From the NCBI GenBank assembly GCA_008933995.1, contig WARS01000029.1:12285107-12349106 (forward strand): DNA of 64,000 nt. Reading direction: 5' to 3'. Positions 1 to 13,700 of the stretch are shown one piece after another. Every line of letters starts with the position of its first letter. The stretch's first letter is position 1. This DNA comes from Datnioides undecimradiatus. Lineage: Eukaryota > Chordata > Actinopteri > Lobotiformes > Datnioididae. Below the pieces are notes generated by a model. That model ran no database searches. It saw nothing but the letters and a program-made list of their open reading frames with translations, and was not told the DNA's origin. The position numbers were made by a program, and so were the translations under genes.

Positions 1-1094
1 CAAACCTAATTCCCACCTAAGGACTAACACACATGCATGAATATATCAACATAACACACCTAAGGTCATAAATACAGAGGAATATATCTCCCTTTACAGT
101 CGTAGTCACCACACAGACTACAGTTCCATATGTCACTCATAAACATGCAATATATATCTTCCCTCTCAATCACACACATGCACACAAACACTGACACACA
201 CACACACAGTCACTGGTGCTGCCATACATGCCTGATGATAAATGACTAAATGTTGGGGTGTGTTTTCAACTGCCCCACATACGAGGCCTGTGCGCTCCTA
301 ATTTGATACTTATTCCATGAAATAGTCATGTTGAGGGAAAATGGATGTGGATAGAGACAGACAGTCCCATACATCATTCTAATTATTCTTTAATAAACCT
401 CTTATAAGCCAAAGAGCGGCTCGTAGGTAACTACTGCCACCTAGGGTTCACAAGGAGAAAGACACCCCCTCAGAGCTCAGGACGATATCCATGTACATTT
501 AAATAAGAATGAATCCTACTAAGTGCCAAATATTAATCAAAGGCAAAAGGAGAATGAAAGGTGGAAGGGTGCAAGAGAGACTCTGAGAGATAATTGAGTA
601 TATCAAACTGTATGTATTCTCCTCTATCATTTTTCACCCTGGAAAATTCAATCATGAGGGGATGAAAATTATTTGGAGAGCACAGGTAGCAAGCAAATTC
701 CTCCTTAATCACCCTGAATACACAATAATGTTCGACCTGGCTGTTGTAGGGGTTAGAAAACACTTCACAAATTTCCTGTGGAAATATGTGAAAGGCAGGC
801 TAAGGCAGGCTAACCTCTAAATCCTTCTTCTGCTCTGCTTTAAACGGCTACTCTTTAGACTTTTATGAGGAGCTATAAGACCATACAATTTTCATCTTAT
901 TCTGCACAGATGAAACAGAATTTCAAGTGAAAGCCTATTTGTGTGTGTGAGGTACTATTTATCCCACACAGGAAATTTTACAGTATTTTCATCAGTTGTA
1001 ATTCCTTTGCAGTGTGTTGTGGATGTGGAAATAAATCAATTTTTAAAAAGTACATACATTTACATCTATATATATACATGTACACACACACATA

Positions 1095-1118
1095 TAGATA
1101 GATAGATAGATAGATAGA

Positions 1119-1167
<49 letters not shown>
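1095..1167. repeat. Compound (GATA)n(GT)n microsatellite
   Basis: Six GATA units pass directly into about 24 GT units. It lies in TTLL7 intron 8. The cysteine/valine-rich open frame across it is only the translated repeat. Confidence 0.95.
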
Positions 1168-1168
<1 letters not shown>

Positions 1169-2948
1169 ATGGCATCTGTTTACACTTGCCAGCACAGATT
1201 ACTCCCCACAAACACAACCCAAACACAAACACACACACACTCACACATACATATACACTTGGACTGAAAAGAAAAGGAAGTCTGGATTATGTTGGCTCTG
1301 AGGGATGGACAGGCAAACCAAACTCATCTTGAAACAATCGGGACGGAGCGCAGAAAGAGAAGAAAGTTGCAGGAAAGGGTGAAGGGAGGGAGGCGAGGGG
1401 TGAAGAATCACCGCCCTTAGGGGAGCAGTCCAGCTGCAGTCTGTTGGTCTGTTGTCATAATGCCCATTCACATACTCGTACACAAGCACACACACACCGA
1501 GACACAAACAAACCCGTGCCACGGTTGACCTAACCATGCCCGCCTCATTAGCTGCCAATCACTCTGCACAGGCGGCCCAGGAGGGGTAGAGAGAGGGGAA
1601 GAGACGGATGAGGAGATGGTAGTTAAGTTGCAGCCATCAATAATCACGTTGCCTGAGCTCCTGTGTGCGATGGCATCTTTACAATGAACAGTCACACGAA
1701 AAACACCGCGAAAGTTGGCAAACTTACTGAATTCATCTGTTTTATGCACAAATCCTCCCCGCCACTGCAACTGGCTGGAAAGACGGGCTGTGTGCTGGAG
1801 TTGGTTTGCTAGGCAGATCGGAATGGCTAACCACACACACACTACAGAGAACTATTCCCAGAGGCACAAAGACCACACATCCAGATACACACACACATAG
1901 GGGAGTAGAAACATCCCCAAGAAACACAGAAACACCCTATGCTGTATGCAGTGGCTTTCATTGTGCATATGTGTGTTTATAGTGCAGACAAACACACAGA
2001 GTGCCTATAACATGGACCCATTCAAACAGCATACACACTCACTGACACAGTGCAAATCACACTCAGATTCACACACAGTCACCCTCACACACTGACTGTG
2101 GCCCTAACAAGCAGGCTGACCAGCTGCCTGGAGCTTGACACTAGAGAGGCAGCCTTGCACGGACCAGGCAGGTTTCTAATTATTCATGCTCGCTACAAAC
2201 ACTTGTTTCTTTTTATTTAGAGATGACCAGCTGGAGCTTTATTTTTCTGCTGCGTGTGGGGGAACAACTAAAAAAAAAAAATCAAGTGAGCCAGAGCCGG
2301 TAACAAGGCTGGGCCTCAATCCACGGTCCGTCCTTGTGTTGGGGTCCTCAGGACCTCATGAGATCAGGGGATCAGGACCTCATGAGAACAATAAACTGTG
2401 TTCTTTGTGGGATTCTGTTTCGAATAGGGGCAGAGGGGTGGCGCATTTAAAGAAATTGTTTTTTATATTCCTTGTGTCCTCGCCCATCACCCATCAAACT
2501 TCTAGTAATATTTTTTTCCATTTTCCTCACTGCCGTTGACGTTATTTGTCATGCCGGCTTACGGCACATGGGTCTTGGATAAACTTGAGAGAGGAGTGGG
2601 GTGCAGGGGTGATAATGCTGCCCCACTGCTATATTTTGCCATCAAGTAAATGCACACCTTATGACTCACACTGGATTTAGAGACGCCTGCTATTCTCTTT
2701 GACCCACACACCTCAATTTTAACACACCACCACTTGCTAGCATAATTTATGAGTAAAACCTGTGTCATAAGCTGTTCACTGAGCTAAACTAAATGTGTGT
2801 GTTTGTGTGCATTTCTGCATCGATTATGTTTGCCTTTGCATTGTCGTTTTCTGTTTTTAGTTTTACTTTTAAAAGACAAAGAAAACACTCAATGAAGCCC
2901 TTAAAGCCAAAGCCTTGGCACTGACAACACAAACCACGATCTAAGCAG

Positions 2949-2950
<2 letters not shown>

Positions 2951-3012
<62 letters not shown>

Positions 3013-3038
3013 TGTGTGAGAGAGAGAGAGAGAGAGAG
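2951..3038. repeat. Compound (TG)n(TGCG)n(GA)n microsatellite
   Basis: About 22 TG units are followed by TGCG tetranucleotides and then ten GA units. It lies in TTLL7 intron 8. Confidence 0.95.
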
Positions 3039-5845
3039 TCGTGAAGATCGCGGCTCAATGAAACGCCTTCCCTATACGAGACACAGATGCTGTCTGGGCT
3101 GGTTTAATGAAAGTGAACATCTCAGGTTACGCCATTTGAACAAGTGTGTATGGATGTGTGTGCGCCTATGTAGCGCTGATGTTTTGAATGTCAATAGGAG
3201 GTAAAACTTGTGTTGAAAACCCTGCTGAATTAAGATAAGGATCGCACAAAAGCCTGTCTCTCTCTTTTTTACCCTGTCTTCTCATCTTTCTATACTTGCT
3301 CTGAGCACAATGCGCCTGTTTGATGCCTGTCCTTGGTTTGAGAAGCATCACTCTTGCCTTCTCTGTTTTCACCCCTGTGACAAGCTATTTAGCAGGTGTG
3401 CGCTGGTCTGTGGGTTGTTCCTCTTGAGTATCTGTATTCGTTATCAGTATATTTGCAATGATTTCTCTTTGTGCTTGTCTGTTTACAAAGGCCCAGGTTA
3501 TTGTATCACGCACTGAGGTTTTCTTGCAATGGAAAGATAGAGCCGAACATATCCTTTAATCACGGTTTGGAATTGCACTATTTTCAATACTTTGTCCAAG
3601 AAAAAAAAAACAGTGGCTATTTTCTGGAGGTGTAATTGGAGGATGTGAGAGGCAACCGTGTTCCTGTTCCCTTCTCAGCCTCCTACACACAGTCAGAAAA
3701 CAGCAGACGAAAATACAAATACAAAGGGCAAGACTAATGTCACTTGACAGTTTTTTATATATGATACCATCTTGCTTTCAGGTATCCGACTGGCTTTGAG
3801 TTTACACAGGTTGAACTTTCATTACCTGACGGCGATTTTGCATGTCCAACAACCAACTCTGACGTTTTAAAGAGTAAGAGAGGAAGACAGTGTCGGAACA
3901 GCAGTCTGGGTAAAGCCCCAACGAGTCATGGCACGTGTAATTCACAGTGACACCAATAAGGAAGTCCACAAATTCAAAACAAACCTGTGAGACCTAGATT
4001 GTGTTTCAACTCCTGACACAATTTTTACTGTTTTGAGACTCAGGGGGGTGACAAAAATAAAAAATAAATAAACAAAAAATGGTGAAATGGGGTGAAATAG
4101 ATTCAATTTGCCACAAAATGTTGCAAAGTGATCTGCTGAAAAATTAAATTTGGACCTGAGGGCTTGCCATAGGGTACCGTTTGTGGCAACCAGCCGATGG
4201 GCTCGACTGCGTGTTGCATCCCCGCTGAATAGGAATGAATGTCGACAGGCTAAAAAGTGGTAATAAAGTTATTTTCAGGCTTGACAGCGTACGCAGTGAG
4301 GATTTGAGAAGGGGTCTCTACGCTTGCAACTATCCCCTGACTAATCAGTTGAATTTTGGAAATAAATGATTGTTGCTGTAAATGTTGCGTGAAAGAGAAG
4401 CAGGGTTTTGTGTGTGTGTGTGTGTGTTTGTGTGTGGGATGTTAATTGATGAGAGTTATAGAGAGCTGCTAGTAGCACAGGGGGGATCATTACTGCTCGA
4501 GTGGAACAACTGCATTCACGGCTGTTTGCCATGTCTCATACACATTCACACACACATGCACTATCACACACACATGCATTCACACATACAAGCACACAGC
4601 GGGCACACACACACAATGTGCACATACTGTCACAGTGCACCAGTAGTCAAAGGAAACACCATCCTCTTGCGCGCTCTTGTACATCCTTTTGACATAAAGT
4701 ACAACTGCTCAACCACACAAAAAGAGTCAGGTAGGGTAATTATAACACCCATGTAATTCCACGATGACTCCTAAAAACACCAACCAACTATAAAATGTCA
4801 CTTTTTTTCTCCAAATCAAACACTTTTGTAAATCGTAAGATTTATTTTGGGTAGGCATGATGGGGGAAAAACAAACAATTATCCCAGAGGCATTTCCCAT
4901 CCTTGAGTCAATTTGTGGGAAAGAAGGAGGGGGGGGCAGCCACTTTGGGTTAAAGGATTTAGGTCATGCTTTAACTGACTGGCTGACATCAGAGCAGTGA
5001 GACACAAATCCTGGGCTGGAATCTGAACTTGACTCCAGCTCCTGAATGACTGACACTTGAGATACTGACACTGAGAGAATGAAGGGCGGGCGTCTTGCTA
5101 GTCAACCTGCCATCCTGACCTATATTTTTACACCCTACGTGTGTGCGTGTGTATGCCTGTGAGGGAGATGCGTCTTGTCTTATATGCTGCTGCATGTGCA
5201 AGCGCTTCTATCTGTATGCGTGGGGGTGTGTGAATGCACAAATGCATGTAATTGTGCGTGTGTGGTTGTGTAGGGCTCTTTCATTTTACATGGGAACGTG
5301 TCTCTCCTTGTGTTCGGAGCTGCATAAATACATACTGTGTGGGTGTTTGTGTGTGTTCCGGTGCACCAGGGACAAGAGTGTGTAAGCAAAATCAGTGCAT
5401 GTTTACGCTTTCTGTCACTGTGGGACAGCGTCTCCCTCTCTCCTGCTGATGCCACATTACTTCAGTTTAGGAGCCGCTGTCACTTTAGTAGCAGCATAGA
5501 CAGGTGAGACTCCACAGACTGCAGACCTCCTCTTTCCGACTGACAAACACACACACACCCTCCAGAAAAATGTCACAAAACACGGAAGTAAATCTCCTGC
5601 TGTGTTTTCATTATTTTTAATTCATTTTAAATATTTAAATAAACATTGGTGAGATTACATAATATACTTCATAAAAATAAAACTGAAAAATAAAACAGTG
5701 CCCAAATAAAAAATAAAAAATTAACAAGAATTACTAAAGAATTTAAGCCCAAATTTAAAACAATGAAACTGTCCCTCTAAATTGTGTTTGTATTTACTTT
5801 AGCCAGCAACCACAAATAGAAATTACAAGGAAAAGTGAGAAAAAT

Positions 5846-5858
5846 ACACACACACACA

Positions 5859-5890
<32 letters not shown>

Positions 5891-5894
5891 CACA
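5846..5894. repeat. (CA)n(CACG)n microsatellite beside the TTLL7 exon 8 donor
   Basis: A short CA run is followed by about ten CACG units. The array ends about 9 nt from the exon 8 donor (donor GTACGA, exon edge 5904), so it lies almost inside the donor region on the minus strand. Confidence 0.93.
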
Positions 5895-5903
5895 GACTCG
5901 TAC

Positions 5904-8900
5904 CTCCAGTAGCCAGGGTTTGAGTTTGCGGTCCAGGATGATATCAAAGCCCAGGACCTCAAAGCAGACGCTGTCGCTCCCTGGTGGCTGGCCGGGGCGA
6001 CACATGCGATAGGCGTGCAGCACATGGGGCTCGGCCACAATTAACGTCTTCACCACCAGCTCCTGCCAGGACACACACACACACAAAGAGAGAGATAATC
6101 ACCAGGTTAACAAAGTTTTATAACTATAACTGTTAAATGTATTGAAAATGGTGCAATTAGTATTCGTGCTTTTCATGGCAGACTGCAAGTGCAGACAGAT
6201 GCTTGAGCCTTAAAATTTCTGACTCTACATCAAGATACTTAACCTGTACCTTACACACCTACTTTAAAGTAGCAGGACTACAGTCCAGATTGATCCTGAA
6301 TTTTACTATGTCTTGAGATCCAGTTTAAAAACCAAGGAGAAACAACAAAGTGTTTCTGGCTCTAAACCTTTTTTAATTTCACTCACACACAAGTGTTGGT
6401 GGTGGTCCATCTGTGTGGGTAGTGGCTCCCAACCTGTGTCTGTGTGTGTGTTTGCACGTACGTTTGCTGGCTGCTACCTGCCTGCCTACTCCCACTGTGC
6501 AACTGGGGTAAACATGCTCACTCTGACACACTCACACACACACTCTGCACAAAGCTTCCCCTCACCAGTCAAGCCTCACGCAGTGCTGCTGGCCTGCAGT
6601 TTGCTCAGGCCAGTCTGACTGCTGGGTGCAGGAGAGGGGTATGGTGGTCTGGCCCTGGCCTGATAAGGCAGCAGCCCCCCCCGTCTTTCTCTATCTGTCT
6701 GTCGCTCACACACCTCCATCCATCTGTCCATCCATCCACCCGTCTGACCCACAGGCTACCCAGCAGAAACACCTGCTCCCACCGTTTATGCCCGAAGTCC
6801 CCAGTACTGGCTGGTGTGTGTCTTTGTCCCTGGCCCCATCACCTCCCTCCTTATCCTGAGCCCCAAGCACTGGCCACTGCCTAGCAATGTGAATGTGTGT
6901 GTCCATGTGTGTATGTGTGGCCAGTTCAGTTGGGTCTAAATGGTTTTATAAACCTCTTTGATCTCTGTATTTTTTTTAATATTACTTGCATACATATGTA
7001 TGTTATTTTAGCTATTAGCCATTTTACGTGTGCATGTATAATTGTTTATTTAATGCCTGTTGAAATAGCATCACCTCTCATTTTATGACAGTGTAGTACA
7101 AACAGCAGGAAGTCTTTGAGCTTTGTGAGTTTTTTCATAGCTGCTTTATTATCAATGACCTTAAAATTAAGGACTCTAGATCAAGATACTTAACTTGTAA
7201 CGATGAAACCGAAAAAACTATGAAATTATATTTCTAAATACCTGAAAGGCATTTACTGGCATAAGTATTTATGGACCATTATCATTCTCTTCAAAACTAG
7301 TTACTGGAACTAGAAAATTTGCCTTTTAGCTGGATATCTATGTGCACTGTAGTACAGTACAGTAAGTACAGTATAGTAAAGATGACCGTGGAAATGTTAT
7401 TTTTCCAAGCGGCATTAAAAAAAGTAATCTTCATTGTTTTTTGAATTTGCACCAAAAAACAAATCAACAGGCCTTCACGAAACAGAAAAGTAGCATTGAT
7501 GTTGCCTTACTAGTATCATCTGAGAGAGCAATGATACACACACACTCTACACAAAGCTTCCCCTCACCAGTCAAGCCCCACACAGTGCTGCTGGCCTGCA
7601 GTTCGGTTAGTCCAGTCTGACTGCTCAGTGCAGGAGAGGGGCATGTTTTTTGTGGTCTGGCCCTGGACTCATAACTAGACCGTTTGTAGTCAGACACTGC
7701 TCTCAGAATTACATCCACATAAAAAAAAATGCTGCTTTGCTGGTCAAACCTTGGACACTCTGCCCCATGCAGCACATCAATAATACCTCAATATGAAAGA
7801 GATGTCAGTGTTTCACATGAAAAAAATACCTACAAGATATTCTTAACCCCCACAGACAATCTTTTGTCAAACAAACTCTCTAACTCTCTGACCGTGACTG
7901 TTGGTGGGAAGAATCGGGGCAGCCTGCTAGGTCTGTATGGGAACAAAATGTAAGAGGAGAGATGAAAAGAAAAGGAGAGAGGAGAGTGAGCGGAGGGCAT
8001 AAATACAGAGTTGAAACAAAACACAGCATGCAAGTGCGAACGGACAGCACTAACACCAAAGTGGTGAAACCTCTGAAGAAAGAGCAAAGGGAAAAAAATT
8101 GTGCGAGAGCAAAAGAAAAGGAGTATGGTGTGGCTGAGTCACAGGGTGACACTCTGCTATGTCACTGAGGGACAATGAAGATAAGAGAAGAAGAAACAAA
8201 TGAAGAAAAGACAAAAAAGAAACCAGAACTTTGACGCTTTGACAAAATGAAGCGCACAGAGAGATTAAACAAAATGGAAGCAAAAGGAAAATCAAGAAAC
8301 TGAAACATTAAAAAACACAGCCAAACAGGCACAATACTAGGCATAATACACTACATAATACCTACACTAGTTTAAAAAAACTGTGTTTAATGTGAGCATA
8401 AAGAAAAGTGAAAGGTGATGGAAAAAATAAATAAGAGATTGCTTTGAGGGGAGTATAACAACCAGTGGGATTTGATTTTTAAGGTTGAACGCTGGAAGCA
8501 TGAGAACAAACAGTAAAACAGAGAACAAGCACTGAGGGACCGTACAACCCAAATAACCACAGACAGATGGACAAAATGTTGAGGTCAAGAGTGAAATAGA
8601 AAATAAACAGAAAGGAAGCATTAACAGAACCAGGGCTAAATATATGGCTAGAAAATAAAGGAGTAAAAGAGTGGTAACAGACCAAAAGGCGTACGATTGG
8701 ATAGATGGGTGTAAGTATAAAAAAAAATGTAAAAATCACGCACAGGAGATGAAAGAATCTTCCAAGAAGAGTTTGATGAAAGCAAATGAACAAGGTAAAG
8801 GTGTTTGGAGGAGCTGAGTAGCGCCAGCTAGGGAGAGCTCACCCTCCAGGAATGGTGTTTTCACTGAGCTCTTCCTGGAGTCAAACAAAGCTCTGAAGCT

Positions 8901-10645
8901 CACCGAATTACTGTCATAACAAATCATATCAAACCGTCGCTTGTCTGCTTGTGTTTTGTGTGCAACCCGTGTTGGTTGGTAGCAAGAGCATGCGTATGAA
9001 TACATGCGTTGTTTGCATTTGTGGTGTGTTTTGTTATCATACCATGTGCCCTTGCTTTTGTGAAAGCAGACATCTGCCATGATATGGCTGAATGTGACTG
9101 CGTTTCTGTGTTTGTGTCAGTTTGAGTGGACTACCCACGTACAGAGACATCCCCCCAGAACTTGGCCACGTCGTAGTCGTTGGTGCGGAGGAACTCGGTG
9201 AACCAACTGATGGACCTCTTGCTGCCTTTGTCCACTGTCTCGTCTCGCTCAAAGTTCTCATTGTGCTTATTGACTGAGTAGTTGGTCAGATGCATGTAGA
9301 GCTGACTCTGTGGAACGAAGCAAGGAGACATTTACATATTAAATATTAAGAACTTATAACTTTATTTAAATTGATAGAAGTGCAAAAAACTCCATCTCTA
9401 ACTTAACACAGAAATAGAGAGAAATAAGCACATTTTGGAGACTGAATATAACTGGTCCTACATATTATTCATTTTCTTTAATATTGAGACACTGATTTAT
9501 TATGGGACAATTTGACAAGATGCAGTAGACTGCTGAGTTTAAGGTCTGCGGTGTACTTGTAAAACAACTTCTCTTTATAAGCTCTGACAACATTAAAAAT
9601 CTAATATCATAGCAACAGCAGATCATATTTGCACCAGATGGCATGTTTTGTTTGTTGTTGCAGGAAAATAATTTTCTTCTTCTTCCCCCTGAATTTCTAT
9701 ATTTACTGAGCTGAAGAAGAAATTGAGCTCTTTTTCACCTGCTTCCTTCTCTAAGCATTATACCTGAGACTTGGCCAGTACAAGCACAACCTAATACCAA
9801 TGGCTACAAATAACTGAATAGCACTGAGTTAGTGCAATAGTAGATACAACAAATTGTCATTTTAATACACAGTGCACTTACAGTATAGTGTATTTAAACA
9901 GCTATTGTACCTGGGACTATGCTTTTTAGTGTAATTATACCTTTGTCAGCAATGATAATCATCACAGCAAAGAACATTCTCAAGGGTGTTGATGCTTTTA
10001 TCCCCACAGAGCACATACCCACGTCTTACTGGAAAAAACATTTTCTCCATAGTAATATGGTTAGACAAGAATAACAGAAAAAGCAAAAACATCACAAACT
10101 AGTCCCCTGGCAATCACTGAAGATGGAAAGAAATGGTGAAATGGTGCAGCAAAAAAAAGGCTGCCCACTGCGCTGTATGGGGAAAAAAATCCTATATAAT
10201 ACATTAAGATGCATTAATAATTCCCATATAACACTGTGATCACAAAATCTCAAGCATTTCGTGAAATGAGGATCCAGAGACATGATGCCCTGCAGTTCCC
10301 AAAGTGCATAAGAAAAATGCATCATTAAGCTGTTGACTATAACTAGCCATTGTGTAACCCATACTGTATCCCTCTCTTTAAACACTATCCCTCACAGTTT
10401 AAGACAATACATCCTTGTCCTTAACCTGCATGGTAATAACACTGTGGCTGCAGGCCACTCCAGCTCCTGACGGCTGTCTGGAAGCCACTCTCTGTGGGAT
10501 TGAACATCCATCTCCATGGCATGACTCACTCCATCATGTGTCACAGACAGGGTAAGACAATACACACTTGTGTCACAGGATGGGTCCAGTCTGTCTGTGT
10601 GTGTGTGCATTTATATTGTAGATAAGTATCATGCTTGATAGGAAG

Positions 10646-10701
<56 letters not shown>

Positions 10702-13700
10702 CCATCCAATCATCAGCAACAGACTGTGCTTCAGCAGGTGCAGAACCTCGAGGCAAATATGAGCGGCTTGATATTACAGGAGACATCTGGCATGTGGACA
10801 TTTACCCTCAGCTGTGTTCATACAGTATGCCTGCACATTCTTTGTGTGTGAGTGTATGTGAGGGAGAGAGAGTGAGAGAGAGACAGAGAGAGAGAGAACA
10901 ATATCAGCCTTACAGACGTCTGCATTTGGGCACTGTTGACTGTGTTTATGAGTACTTGCATGTTTTTGTGATCATACAGAGATTACACTGTGTTTCCCAG
11001 CCACTGTGTTTATATGTCCAATTTGATTATGTGGAGCTGCGCAAGCCCATGGCTCTGGTTCATGGGAGTGCATGGCAAATACGTTGCTCTATGAAACTGC
11101 TCGCTATCCGTCCATAGTGCATTTCTGACTCAATGACTGGCCACAGTCTCTGTACAGGACGAATTTTCTGATGTAAATCCATGAACAGATGTGCTCATCA
11201 GACAGGCCTCTACAGATTAAAAGGTATGTACTGTTATTAGTTTCAGTGTATGTGTCTACAACCATGTGTGCTTTTGTGCAGCTTTGTAATTCGACTTTGA
11301 AAACTGCAACTTAAATAAAAGCCATAATCATTATTTTTCACAGTGATGCAGTCTGTGACTCACCAGGTTGGCCTCACTGGGTGCATGGTACTTCTCCGTG
11401 CCCATGCGAACCAGACCGTCATTGTAGAGGAAAATGCGAAGAGGGTCGCAGGTGGTGACGAGGATGTAGATGCGCAGGTCAAACTTGTAGCCCTCCATCA
11501 GGAAGGGCTTGTCCAGGTACTCCTGAACGATAAAGTGCTCCTGGGCTGGCAGCTTCTCACAGTTACGGATAAGTGAGATCCTGGATAGACAGAAACTTTA
11601 TTAATCCTCGGGGGGGAAATTGGGGTGTCGTCACCAGCGTAATAAAATATGGCATAGTAAAGACAAAAAAGATAATTAAAAAAATGATAGATGGGAGCAT
11701 AGCAGGGACTGTGAGCATGACTGATGACATTGGCACTGACTTATATACGTGTTGAAGCAAAAAAATCGAGCCAAACAGTATACAGATTTTATGGGTTTCG
11801 AGACAATATTTCATTTCAAAGGCATCGGGAGAAGTTGGGAGCATATTTCTGGGGTGGCACATCTGCCTCTTATGCTGATACTTTCAATCTTCACATCCAA
11901 AGATTAACTTCGCCCTTTTCCTGTTTCTCAAAACAATGGATAATTCGCATAATGTTCTACAAGAGCAATAAATGCAATCAGCAGGAGGACATATTATGTG
12001 TCCTTATTGTGCGCTGAATGACTCCTACATTTACATAGAATATGTTTGGCCCTTCAGAGTGATGGGGTCAGAGCCTTGGTGCCCTGATGGTATTCGTGTG
12101 ACCCTCCACTGCTACAGAGCCTTCCCTGAACTCATATGTAAATGAGTGCACTCAGCATGCCTCATGTCTAGCTTGAGCAGTACAAGCTGTTTGGCTCTGT
12201 GGGGCATAGAACGTTCCAAAGTTTTGTTACTCCATGCCTTGCCTGACCATCTAAATAAAACGTAAAAATAAATGAACAAAAAGCAGACAGGTACAACACA
12301 AATACTGGTTTGTCTGAGCAATACTCTGCAAGCATCTGGAGAACATTGGGATTTCCTGAAGCCCAACTCCACTCCATGTGAGTGGCACAGTACATCAAAT
12401 GCTGTAGCAGGGACTTTAAGCTGTGGGCAGGTTAATAGGAGCAGACATTGTGCTCCGTTTCAACCTCCACTCTAATTCATTTGCTTTGGTCTCATGTCAC
12501 TGGCACTCAGACCTTATACTACGCAGGCCATTGCTAGCTGGACTCCAGAATGAGCTGTGTTAATTTGTGTGCATCCATGTGGCTGTGCACGCAAGTGAGG
12601 GGCAATGTTTTCAAAACGCGAATGTGAAAGCTCATATGCCTGCCCATATGTGTGTGGGTCTGTGTATGTGTGCAAGGGAGGGCGAGGGGTCGTTGTTTAA
12701 CAATCTCCCACTATGTACAAGCATCACGACTGACCTATATCACCATCACTCATAGTTAAGGCAGACTTGGCCTAAATTGCTCTCATGCACAGGCTGGAAG
12801 GCTCCATTATGCACATGCAAGCAGGCGTACCACACACACAAACACAAGACTTGGCCAAGACGTAAAGACTTGATTGTTCAAAAAATACAGTTTGAGGCAG
12901 TGAGATATTGTGGCGCTAAGCCACCAGAGGGCAAACGTCATTCTGCTTTGTGAATTCTGTAATCACAGCCACAAAACACAGTGCTGGGACCAGTGCAGAC
13001 TGTTTTGTTTTATTACAACCAAAGTATCCACCTGCTCAGTCATTTCCAATGATGCAAAAACACTAGAGCATTGATGATGAGCTTCTAAGTGTGAATCTAG
13101 ACTGGGATCCATTTATTGCCTTTCAGGTTATGGGGACATAAGGTCTTCTCTTCAATAAGCAGTACTCCTTTCAGAGGATAAAAACCTCCTCAGCCTTAGT
13201 GGATCTGCTTTAGTATAATGTTGTTGTTACTCTCAGGTTTATCAATCATTCCTCATCATGACGTGCTCCCACCAAATAAATACTGCCATATTATAGACGA
13301 GCACCTCATTGGCCTGCTTATCACAGTACTTGAACAGAAAAGAACAGGGAGGAAGTTGATGGGAGCCTGACCGAAAATGTGAGGGAGGCCTCCTAACAGT
13401 CAGACAGCAAGCTGAATGATGAGGACGGGGTTAACGGTGTTAGTTAGTCGAGGAGGAGTAGCTGAGGAGAAGACAACATGATTGATGAGCTGTGGTGTCA
13501 GATAATCACGGCCCACTCTCCCCTGCCTATTTAATTTGGCACCGGAGGGGATCTCGCCTTTTTAAGCCCTGCACACGCTTTTATTTTGTTTCCCTTATAA
13601 CAAACTGTGCTTCAGACACAAACAATAACTTCATTTAGTTGGCTGACGGAAAAATAAATTACGGGGGGTAGATATAACTTAATTTCCTGCCGCGTCACAC

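Larger units (their letters stand above)
1..5903 (-). other. TTLL7 intron 8 (partial), no exon seen
   Basis: This stretch follows the exon 8 donor on the minus strand. No conserved TTLL exon was found on either strand. It holds several CA/GT-rich blocks, (GATA)n and (GAGA)n runs and AT-rich sequence. Short open frames here are mostly artefacts of CA/GT repeats. Confidence 0.7.
6063..9142 (-). other. TTLL7 intron 7
   Basis: This 3.1-kb intron lies between coding exons 7 and 8. It carries the two copies of a local duplication described separately, a purine-rich stretch at about 7940-8330, and no recognisable exon. Confidence 0.8.

Noticed and set aside
533..763. 76-codon minus-strand frame in TTLL7 intron 8
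   Set aside because: Reads somewhat protein-like, but no family was recognised, and it does not match any expected TTLL7 exon or carry flanking splice signals in phase.
1120..1332. Cys/Val-rich and His/Thr-rich small proteins over CA/GT repeats (also near 2956, 4382, 5823, 10635)
   Set aside because: They are translated (GT)n or (CA)n microsatellites.
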